A DNA stretch of 8,754 bases from Hyphomicrobiales bacterium (GTDB lineage: Bacteria; Pseudomonadota; Alphaproteobacteria; Rhizobiales; Xanthobacteraceae), in contig JACQDO010000015.1 of assembly GCA_016201085.1 (NCBI GenBank), positions 1-8,754 of the forward strand, read 5' to 3'. A program made the translations under genes and the position numbers. Position 1 is the stretch's first letter; each line of letters opens with the position of its first letter. Shown piece by piece: positions 1 to 6,985 of the stretch. The notes beneath the pieces are model-generated. The model was not told the DNA's origin, searched no databases, and saw only the letters and a program-made list of their open reading frames with translations.

Positions 1-1
1 C

Positions 2-1243
2 GCCGTCAGATTGTTTCCCAGGCGGCCGCGGCAGCGCGCTATCGCGGCGGCCGTGGCCTTTGTCGGCGAGCGGCTGAACGGCGAAGATGGGCTGGGCGCG
101 ATTTTTCCGGCGATGGCCAACTCGGTCATGATGTTCGATGCGCTGGGCCACGACGCGCAGGCCGCCATCGCGCGAGCGTCGCTCGACAAGCTGCTGGTCG
201 TGCATGACGACGAGGCCTATTGCCAGCCTTGCGTATCGCCGGTGTGGGACACGGCGCTCGCCTGCCACGCGCTGCTGGAAGTTGGCGGCAGCGAGGCGCG
301 CGCGCAGGCGGGCAGGGGCCTCGATTGGCTATTGCCGCGCCATGTGCTCGATCTGGCCGGCGACTGGGCCGCAAGACGGCTTCACGTGCGGCCGGGTGGC
401 TGGGCATTCCAATATGCCAATCCGCATTATCCCGACCTCGACGACACGGCCGTCGTCGTCATGGCGATGGATCGGGCGCGGCGCATGGGCGCCGGCGACC
501 GCTATGACACCGCGATCAGACGCGGCGCCGAATGGATCGAAGGCCTGCAGAGCGGCAATGGCGGCTGGGCGGCGTTCGACGTCGACAATATCTACGACTA
601 CCTGAATAATATTCCCTTCGCCGACCACGGCGCGTTGATCGATCCGCCGACCGAGGACGTGACGGCGCGCTGCGTCTCCATGTTGGCACAACTCGGCAAG
701 ACGCTGGACCAAAACCAGGCGTTATCGCGCGGGGTGGACTATTTGCTCAGCCGGCAACTGGATGAGGGCAGTTGGTACGGGCGCTGGGGCATGAACTACA
801 TCTACGGCACATGGTCGGTGCTATGTACGCTCAATGCCTGTGGGATCGATCGCGCCTCCCCGGAAATCCGCAAGGCGGCGACGTGGCTTGTTGCCATTCA
901 AAATCCCGACGGCGGATGGGGCGAAGACGGCGCCAGTTACAAGCTCGACTATCGCGGCCATGAGCCGGCAACGAGTACGGCATCGCAGACCGCCTGGGCG
1001 CTGCTCGGTCTCATGGCCTGCGGCGACGTCGGCCATCTGGCGGTGGCGCGCGGCATGCACTATCTCATGCAGACGCAAAGCGCGGATGGTTTCTGGAACG
1101 AGCAGCGCTTCACCGCCACCGGTTTTCCGCGCGTGTTCTATCTGCGCTATCACGGCTACCGGAAATATTTTCCGCTCTGGGCGCTGGCACGCTACCGGAA
1201 CCTGAAGGCGAGCGGACGCTCGGATGTCGCGTTCGGCATGTGA
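2..1243 (+). CDS. shc: Squalene-hopene cyclase, C-terminal part (5' end outside window)
   Basis: Membrane-associated triterpene cyclase that folds squalene into hopene/hopanol, the committed hopanoid step. The frame is open from the window edge to TGA at 1241-1243 (413 residues), so the N-terminal third or so is missing; the TTG at 11 is only an in-frame leucine codon, not the start. The catalytic acid motif DLDD (DXDD; followed by TAVV) is encoded at 434-445. Several QW repeats of the form QxxxGxW follow: QSGNGGW, QLDEGSW, QNPDGGW and QSADGFW. The end reads GFPRVFYLRYHGYRKYFPLW, the signature C-terminus of bacterial cyclases, and the protein stops at VAFGM as in rhizobial homologues. No frameshift or missing motif is seen in the visible part. 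It lies on the opposite strand to hpnH/ispH/dxs and converges on the gene at 1352-2473. The family assignment is very secure. Confidence 0.97.
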   Translation, partial: AVRLFPRRPRQRAIAAAVAFVGERLNGEDGLGAIFPAMANSVMMFDALGHDAQAAIARASLDKLLVVHDDEAYCQPCVSPVWDTALACHALLEVGGSEARAQAGRGLDWLLPRHVLDLAGDWAARRLHVRPGGWAFQYANPHYPDLDDTAVVVMAMDRARRMGAGDRYDTAIRRGAEWIEGLQSGNGGWAAFDVDNIYDYLNNIPFADHGALIDPPTEDVTARCVSMLAQLGKTLDQNQALSRGVDYLLSRQLDEGSWYGRWGMNYIYGTWSVLCTLNACGIDRASPEIRKAATWLVAIQNPDGGWGEDGASYKLDYRGHEPATSTASQTAWALLGLMACGDVGHLAVARGMHYLMQTQSADGFWNEQRFTATGFPRVFYLRYHGYRKYFPLWALARYRNLKASGRSDVAFGM

Positions 1244-1250
1244 TCGGCGC

Positions 1251-1355
1251 CTAGAGCGCGTCCCGATTCGGTTGAATCGGAAACGCGCTCTAGATTCTTA
1301 TTTGATCGCATTTTATACGGCGAACCGGTTCCCACTTCGCCGGAAAATGCTCTAG
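1251..1355. repeat. RIME-like palindromic intergenic repeat
   Basis: Two-part palindromic element starting and ending in CTAG. The left unit is a near-perfect hairpin: arms 1251-1261 and 1283-1293 (CTAGAGCGCGT / ACGCGCTCTAG), inner stem 1263-1269 with 1274-1280, loop GGTT. An AT-richer linker follows (about 1294-1317), then a second stem CGGCGAA/TTCGCCG (1318-1324 with 1336-1342), ending in AAAATGCTCTAG. From memory, this pattern matches the abundant intergenic mosaic elements (RIME type) of rhizobial genomes; copy number cannot be checked here. It lies between two convergent genes, so the hairpins could end or stabilise transcripts from both sides, but neither is followed by a clean T-run. 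Its final bases overlap the stop codon of the minus-strand gene. Confidence 0.85.
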
Positions 1356-2473
1356 CGGCCGATTGAATCGAATTTTTCTTTCTGCGCCTCATCGAGCTGC
1401 GCATAGAAGCCGTCGAGCGCGATTTCAACCGATGTCGCGGCATAGCTTATGGCCGTCAGCTGGTCGTTGACGGAATCCAGTCTTGCGACCGGATCGGCGG
1501 GAATCGGCTGCGCACAGGATGCCGTCAGCAGCTTCGCCATTTCACCCGACGTCTTGCGCAAGGCCTCGATGCTTTCGCCCTGCTCCTTGCTTGGGCGGAC
1601 TTCCTGTTCGATCTGTTTGATCAAACGTTCCGACCCTGCCAGGCTCTGCGATGCGCAAGCCTGATACTGCCTGCCCATGGCGGCTTTCGTGGCATTGGCG
1701 CCTTGCCGTGAGCTGTCCTGCGGCTGCCTCCATTTGAAAAGGGTCTTCTGTGCGTCGGTCAGCGAGTCATAGAAATCCTTGAGCGGAACCCGCACATAAA
1801 TCCCGGCATCGCGTAGCGCCCAAAGCTGCTGCACGGTCGCGTCAAGCCGGTTGGTTGGCGGCAGCGATGCGACGTCGCGGCATGTGGCCGTCATTGTCTT
1901 GATCGATTCGGTCAAGGCGGTTCGCAGCCTGCCGAGCGCTTCGCGTTGCGCGTCGTTCAAGTGAGCCGTCTGTTCGATCTGTGAAACCGGCCAGCTCATC
2001 TGTACATCTTTATTGCAGGCTTGCGTGGAGCTGACATCGCTGTCGCTTTGGGCGGAGCCGGTGGTGGCGTTGCGGGCCATCTCGGTGCCGCGCGGTGCTG
2101 CCGTGACCGTGTCGGCGATCAAGTTAAATCCGTGGCCGCGCACCTGCGCGGCATAGGTGGCCGGCCACAAGGTGTAACCGAGCACGTCTTGATAGGCGTT
2201 CGGCCATGCGATCAGGCCGCTGTCGGCAAGCTCTTGATTGGGAGGCTGCGCGACCTGGCTCGCCCGTGCGTCCGGCGCGGCCTGGCGGTCCTGCTGCATG
2301 GCGCGCTCCTGACGGCTATGCGATCGCCGACCGAAATGGCCAAACATGTGGCGGAACGGACTCGTAACCGCGCCCAATATGCCCTGCGGCGACAGTTGCG
2401 CGCTCGCAAGATCAGGCTGCAGACCCAGTGCGGCAACAGGTAAAGCGATAAGAAGGATTGTGCGCCCGCGCAT
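1352..2473 (-). CDS. Exported protein with two Spy/LTXXQ-like units
   Basis: Predicted periplasmic protein of 373 residues; exact role unknown. The N-terminus is a signal peptide (basic MRGR, a hydrophobic stretch, probable cleavage after ASA at residue 25). A basic, His-containing stretch follows (about 40-55), then an aromatic segment with WPxAY and LWPxxY patterns (about 90-107) that resembles rhizobial LTXXQ-motif proteins. Two similar halves come next: C153, C198 and LTDAQ at 238-242, then C273, C320 and LDEAQ at 360-364. Cysteine to LTXXQ spacing is 40 residues in both, which suggests tandem duplication and possibly one disulfide per half. Spy/CpxP relatives are periplasmic chaperones or envelope-stress sensors, so an envelope-maintenance role is inference only. 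ATG start with GGAGGT five bases upstream. The TAG stop lies in the adjoining repeat, so the C-terminus (FDSIGR) may have been reset. It is downstream of hpnH but has its own promoter candidate. Confidence 0.85.
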   Translation of the reverse strand: MRGRTILLIALPVAALGLQPDLASAQLSPQGILGAVTSPFRHMFGHFGRRSHSRQERAMQQDRQAAPDARASQVAQPPNQELADSGLIAWPNAYQDVLGYTLWPATYAAQVRGHGFNLIADTVTAAPRGTEMARNATTGSAQSDSDVSSTQACNKDVQMSWPVSQIEQTAHLNDAQREALGRLRTALTESIKTMTATCRDVASLPPTNRLDATVQQLWALRDAGIYVRVPLKDFYDSLTDAQKTLFKWRQPQDSSRQGANATKAAMGRQYQACASQSLAGSERLIKQIEQEVRPSKEQGESIEALRKTSGEMAKLLTASCAQPIPADPVARLDSVNDQLTAISYAATSVEIALDGFYAQLDEAQKEKFDSIGR

Positions 2474-2478
2474 GGTCG

Positions 2479-2484
2479 ACCTCC
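2479..2484 (-). promoter_or_regulatory. Shine-Dalgarno for the Spy/LTXXQ-like gene
   Basis: On the minus strand this reads GGAGGT, with a five-base spacer (CGACC) to the ATG at 2473-2471. It is a near-ideal ribosome binding site and fixes the start just ahead of the signal peptide. Confidence 0.8.
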
Positions 2485-2486
2485 GG

Positions 2487-2533
2487 TCGTTATCTCGGTC
2501 CGAACGATGGACACCCCTGCTGCCGGATAACGA
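2487..2533. promoter_or_regulatory. Interrupted inverted repeat overlapping a promoter -10
   Basis: TCGTTATC at 2487-2494 is matched by its exact complement GATAACGA at 2526-2533. An extra CGG/CCG pairing (2496-2498 with 2523-2525) follows after a one-base bulge. The 2526-2533 arm contains the CGTT -10 element of the proposed EcfG promoter (minus strand), and the other arm ends just upstream of the GGAGGT site. Because one arm overlaps the -10, the whole hairpin would probably not be present in a transcript from that promoter. A protein-binding operator or chance are both possible. Confidence 0.3.
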
Positions 2534-2554
2534 GCAATTCCCCCCCGCAGTTCC
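2529..2554 (-). promoter_or_regulatory. Candidate EcfG (general stress sigma factor) promoter
   Basis: Read on the minus strand, GGAAC (2554-2550) is followed after exactly 17 bases by CGTT (2532-2529). This equals the consensus known for the alphaproteobacterial EcfG/RpoE2 sigma factors (GGAAC, 16-17 bases, CGTT). Transcription would begin about 7-10 bases downstream, giving a leader of about 45-50 nt before the ATG at 2473. The site sits wholly in the 131-base gap upstream of the Spy/LTXXQ-like gene and points at it, so stress induction of that envelope protein is a reasonable inference. The exact match and location argue against chance, but no transcript data are available. Confidence 0.55.
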
Positions 2555-2604
2555 CTGCCGGGTCCCAAATGCGAGCAGGGCGTTTTTTCGGCCGGATTCC
2601 AGCT

Positions 2605-3750
<1,146 letters not shown>

Positions 3751-3758
3751 GATAGCTA

Positions 3759-3763
3759 TCCTT
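3759..3763 (-). promoter_or_regulatory. Shine-Dalgarno supporting the TTG start of hpnH
   Basis: Minus-strand AAGGA, eight bases upstream of the TTG at 3750-3748 and inside the ispH coding region. It supports this start, which otherwise rests on protein alignment because no ATG or GTG is suitably placed. Confidence 0.6.
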
Positions 3764-4704
3764 GCTGATGTTCTTGGCGCCGGTGGTATCGAGCAGTTCG
3801 ACTGGAACCCGGAACTCGATGCTCTCGTCCTGCCCGGGCAGTGTCGTCACCTCGACCGGTGAAATTTGGCGTAACGCATTGATCACGTCCCTGACCATGA
3901 CCTCGGGTGCCGATGCGCCCGCGGTAATGCCAACCACTTCGACGTCGCGCAGCCATTCCGGCCGGATTTCGCCGCCGTTGGCGATCAAGTACGTTGGCGT
4001 TCCAGCCTCAATTCCGATCTCGCATAATCGGTTCGAATTCGAGCTATTTTTAGCGCCGACCACGAAGATCGCATCCACCAGTTTGGTGAGTTCGAGCAGA
4101 GCCGTCTGACGATTTTGCGTGGCATAACAGATATCCTGCGTGCCCGGTCCGACCACGTCGGTAAAACGGCGATAAAGGGCGTCTATGATGCCGCGCGTAT
4201 CGTCGACGCTCAGCGTGGTCTGCGTCACGTAGGCGATCGGAGCATCGTTCGGTAGATCGAGCATCTCGACGTCTTTTTCGGTTTCGACCAGCCGGACCGG
4301 CCCCGAAATTTGACCTAACGTGCCCTCCACTTCGGGATGGCCGGCGTGGCCGACGAGAACCACGGTCCGCCCCTGTCGAACGTAATGCCGGCCCTGGCTG
4401 TGGACCTTGGAGACCAGCGGACAGGTGGCGTTCAAGACCCGCAGGCCACGTTCTTTCGCCTCGATTTCGACCTTCTTTGCCACGCAGTGCGCGCTGAAGA
4501 TCGTGATGGCGTTTTCGGGCACCTCGGACAGATCCTCGACAAAACGGGCGCCGCGCGCTTTCAGCGCATCGACCACCCATTTGTTGTGGACGATTTCGTG
4601 GCGCACATAAACGGGTGGACCGTATTTATCGAGCGCGCGTTCGACGATTTCGATCGCGCGGACGACGCCGGCGCAGAAACCGCGCGGCTTGGCGAGTATG
4701 ACTT

Positions 4705-6741
4705 TCACATCGCGCCTCCGTTTAGCCGTCCATTCGACTGTTTGACCTTGAATGAATTGCGGCGGCGTTGAATGCGATCCGCCAGGAACGCGATTTCGCT
4801 CGGCTGCAATTCCGCGGCGTGATATTTCGAGCCGAAGATCTCGAATACTTTGGCGACAATGCCGTTCGCATCGAGCCCGGCCTTGGCATACATGGCCGAC
4901 GGCGTGTCGTGATCGATGAACAGGTCAGGCAGGATCATGCTGCGTACTTTGAACCCAGGCTGTTCGAGCGCACCCCGTTCCGCGAGGAGTTGCAGGACAT
5001 GCGCGCCGAATCCGCCGATGGCGCCTTCCTCTATCGTCAGGACGAACTCATGGTGGTGGGCGAGATTGAGGATCAGCTCGGCGTCGAGCGGCTTGGCGAA
5101 CCGCGCGTCGGCAACCGTGGTCGAAATGCCCTGCGCGGCCAGGAGATCGGCCGCCTTCAGGCATTCGCCCAGGCGCGCGCCGAGCGACAAAAGTGCGACC
5201 GTGTTGCCTTGCCTGACGACGCGACCGCGCCCGATGGCGAGCGGCGCTCCGCACTCGGGGAGATCAACGCCGACACCGTCGCCGCGCGGATAGCGCAGCG
5301 CGGACGGACGATCGTCGATCGCGGCCGCGGTGGCCACCATATGGACGAGTTCGGCCTCGTCCGCCGCGGCCATGAGCACGAATCCAGGCAGGCAACCGAG
5401 ATAGGCGAGGTCGAACGAGCCGGCATGGGTTGGGCCGTCGGCGCCAACCAGACCGGCGCGATCCAATACGAAGCGCACCGGCAGGCGCTGGATTGCCACG
5501 TCGTGCACGACCTGATCGTAGGCGCGCTGAAGGAAGGTCGAATAGATCGCGACGAACGGCTTGAATTTCTGGGTGGCCAGGCCGGCCGCAAAGGTGACGG
5601 CATGTTGCTCGGCAATCCCAACGTCGAACGTCCGCTGCGGAAACGACTTGCCGAAAATATCCACGCCGGTGCCGCCCGGCATCGCCGCCGTGATGGCGAC
5701 GATGCGGTCGTCTTTTTGCGCCTCCTTGACCAGGCTTTCGCCGAAGACCTTGGTGTAGGATGGCGCCGTCGACTTCGCCTTGAATTGCTTGCCGGTGCTG
5801 ACGTCGAATTTGACGACGCCATGGTACTTGTCCGCCGAAGCCTCGGCCGGTGCGTAGCCTTTACCCTTTTGCGTGCGCACGTGCACGAGGATCGGTCCGA
5901 CATTGGCGTCGCGGACGTTCTGCAGGACTGGCAGCAGCTGATCGATATCGTGGCCGTCGACGATGCCGATGTAGTAGAAACCAAGCTCTTCGAACAAGGT
6001 CCCGCCCGTCACGAATCCGCGCGCCAGCTCCTCGGCGCGGGCCGCGTTGTCCTTGAAGAAGCGCGGCAGACGGTCGGCAAATTGCTTGCCGATGTCACGC
6101 AGCGACAGGTACATCGGGCTTGATAGGAGCCTCGTCAGATAGTTCGACATGGCGCCGACCGGCGGTGCGATCGACATCTCGTTGTCGTTCAGGATCACGA
6201 TCAGGCGCCGGTTCATGGCCCCGGCGTTGTTCATGGCCTCGTAGGCCATGCCCGCGGATATCGCGCCGTCGCCGATGACACAGATGACGTTGTGGCTATC
6301 GCCCGCCAGATCGCGGGCCACCGCCATGCCCAAGCCGGCGGAAATCGAGGTGGACGAATGCGCCGCTCCAAAACAGTCGTATTCGCTTTCCGCGCGCTTG
6401 GTGAAGCCCGACAGGCCGCCGCCCGACCGCAATGTCCTCATCCGGTCGCGTCGGCCGGTCAGAATCTTGTGTGGATAAGCCTGATGTCCGACATCCCATA
6501 TCAACTTGTCGTTCGGGGTGTCGAAAACATAATGCAACACCACAGTCAGTTCGATGACCCCCAGGCTGGCACCGAGGTGGCCGCCGGTGACGGCGACCGT
6601 ATTGATGGTCTCGGCGCGCAATTCGTCCGCAACCTGCTTGAGGTCCCGTGCATTAATACGGCGCAAGTCCGACGGACTTTTAATGGAGTCGAGAAATGTT
6701 AGATTTGATTTCGGTTCGGGGATTGCACTGGGCGTCGTCAT
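4705..6741 (-). CDS. dxs: 1-deoxy-D-xylulose-5-phosphate synthase Dxs
   Basis: Thiamine-diphosphate enzyme condensing pyruvate with glyceraldehyde 3-phosphate to DXP, the first and often flux-controlling MEP-pathway step; cytosolic. 678 residues. Features in order: GGHLGASLG with H55; [17 protein letters not shown] (about 82-98); the ThDP/Mg motif from GDG at 157-159 to N185 (NDNEMS); the catalytic glutamate in [11 protein letters not shown] (E378); and [13 protein letters not shown] (D427 to H439). The transketolase C-terminal domain follows. The core matching E. coli Dxs ends near residue 637, leaving a basic tail of about 41 residues (contains [10 protein letters not shown]) that carries the ispH ribosome binding site. 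ATG start; an AAGGG-like site lies nine bases upstream. First gene of the dxs-ispH-hpnH unit, divergent from hpnN. The placement suggests a copy serving hopanoid synthesis; whether the genome has another dxs cannot be seen. Confidence 0.97.
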   Translation of the reverse strand: MTTPSAIPEPKSNLTFLDSIKSPSDLRRINARDLKQVADELRAETINTVAVTGGHLGASLGVIELTVVLHYVFDTPNDKLIWDVGHQAYPHKILTGRRDRMRTLRSGGGLSGFTKRAESEYDCFGAAHSSTSISAGLGMAVARDLAGDSHNVICVIGDGAISAGMAYEAMNNAGAMNRRLIVILNDNEMSIAPPVGAMSNYLTRLLSSPMYLSLRDIGKQFADRLPRFFKDNAARAEELARGFVTGGTLFEELGFYYIGIVDGHDIDQLLPVLQNVRDANVGPILVHVRTQKGKGYAPAEASADKYHGVVKFDVSTGKQFKAKSTAPSYTKVFGESLVKEAQKDDRIVAITAAMPGGTGVDIFGKSFPQRTFDVGIAEQHAVTFAAGLATQKFKPFVAIYSTFLQRAYDQVVHDVAIQRLPVRFVLDRAGLVGADGPTHAGSFDLAYLGCLPGFVLMAAADEAELVHMVATAAAIDDRPSALRYPRGDGVGVDLPECGAPLAIGRGRVVRQGNTVALLSLGARLGECLKAADLLAAQGISTTVADARFAKPLDAELILNLAHHHEFVLTIEEGAIGGFGAHVLQLLAERGALEQPGFKVRSMILPDLFIDHDTPSAMYAKAGLDANGIVAKVFEIFGSKYHAAELQPSEIAFLADRIQRRRNSFKVKQSNGRLNGGAM
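4715..4719 (-). promoter_or_regulatory. Shine-Dalgarno deciding the GTG start of ispH
   Basis: Minus-strand GGAGG, six bases upstream of the GTG at 4708-4706, within the last codons of dxs. With the GTGA stop/start overlap it indicates translational coupling of ispH to dxs. Confidence 0.75.
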
Positions 6742-6984
6742 TCGTTGATACCCTTATGAAATTAGAGCGATTGGAGCTTCCGTTAGCGGGGCAACAGGTG
6801 CCCCTGACGGCGCTTCGGTACAATTCAGCCCCCAATGCGAACCTCATCCACATGCTGCGAAAAGGCTCTCAATGATCGACAATAAAATTTGGCTGCAAAG
6901 GTTCCATGCGGAATACGTTGATTTTGAAGCCGGACGGATGGTGCCAATGACTGAAATGACATTGCTTCAATGGCGGGGGTCCTG
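6742..6984. promoter_or_regulatory. Divergent intergenic region between dxs and hpnN
   Basis: This 243-base stretch, visibly less GC-rich than the genes, must hold the promoter for the leftward dxs-ispH-hpnH unit and probably one for rightward hpnN. I find no convincing -35/-10 pair in either direction. A lone TACAAT at 6819-6824 (plus) resembles a -10 but has no good -35 partner. The region contains a dyad (6788-6804) and a possible small ORF (6872-6985), listed separately. Confidence 0.6.
6788..6804. promoter_or_regulatory. GGGGCA-N5-TGCCCC dyad, possible operator or hairpin
   Basis: Perfect six-base inverted repeat with the loop ACAGG. Flanking bases 6781-6785 (CGTTA) and 6805-6809 (TGACG) could extend it in RNA with one G-U pair and a two-base bulge. 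It lies 47 bases upstream of the dxs ATG and upstream of hpnN, a suitable place for a regulator shared by both directions. No T-run follows, so it is not an intrinsic terminator. No regulator can be named. Confidence 0.35.
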
Positions 6985-6985
6985 A
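6872..6985 (+). CDS. Possible 37-residue small ORF overlapping the hpnN start
   Basis: Short ORF, MIDNKIWLQRFHAEY at its start and ending LLQWRGS; I do not recognise it. In its favour: an AAAGG sequence six bases before the ATG, and its TGA (6983-6985) overlaps the hpnN ATG (6985-6987) as TGATG, a classic arrangement for translational coupling. Against it: GC at third codon positions is only about 20 of 37, far below the neighbouring genes; there is no domain, signal peptide or membrane segment; and the length is easily reached by chance. If translated, it may act mainly as a leader that feeds ribosomes to hpnN rather than as a functional protein. Confidence 0.35.
   Translation: MIDNKIWLQRFHAEYVDFEAGRMVPMTEMTLLQWRGS

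Noticed and set aside
11..13. TTG as the start of the squalene-hopene cyclase
   Set aside because: The frame is open to the window edge and the encoded part lacks the whole N-terminal domain, so this is an internal leucine codon of a truncated view, not a start.
2543..2566. Possible hpnH terminator: imperfect stem with GGAA loop in the gap after hpnH
   Set aside because: Only four continuous pairs around the loop, then a mismatch and three more, and no T-run on the minus strand; it also coincides with the proposed -35 box.
4768..6123. Long plus-strand ORF (451 codons) opposite dxs
   Set aside because: It lies wholly antisense to dxs, whose motifs are intact throughout. The product is rich in Arg, Gly and Asp with no recognisable domain, as expected of a GC-rich antisense shadow.
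6819..6824. TACAAT as a -10 box for hpnN
   Set aside because: No acceptable -35 hexamer 16-18 bases upstream; not called as a promoter on one box alone.
6835..6885. Plus-strand mini-ORF of 16 codons in the dxs/hpnN gap
   Set aside because: Very short, no Shine-Dalgarno, and it overlaps the better-supported small ORF in another frame.
6970..6972. Alternative ATG start for hpnN, five codons upstream
   Set aside because: In frame, but the sequence before it has no purine-rich site; the ATG at 6985 has GGGGGT upstream and fits the usual N-terminus. Not fully excluded.
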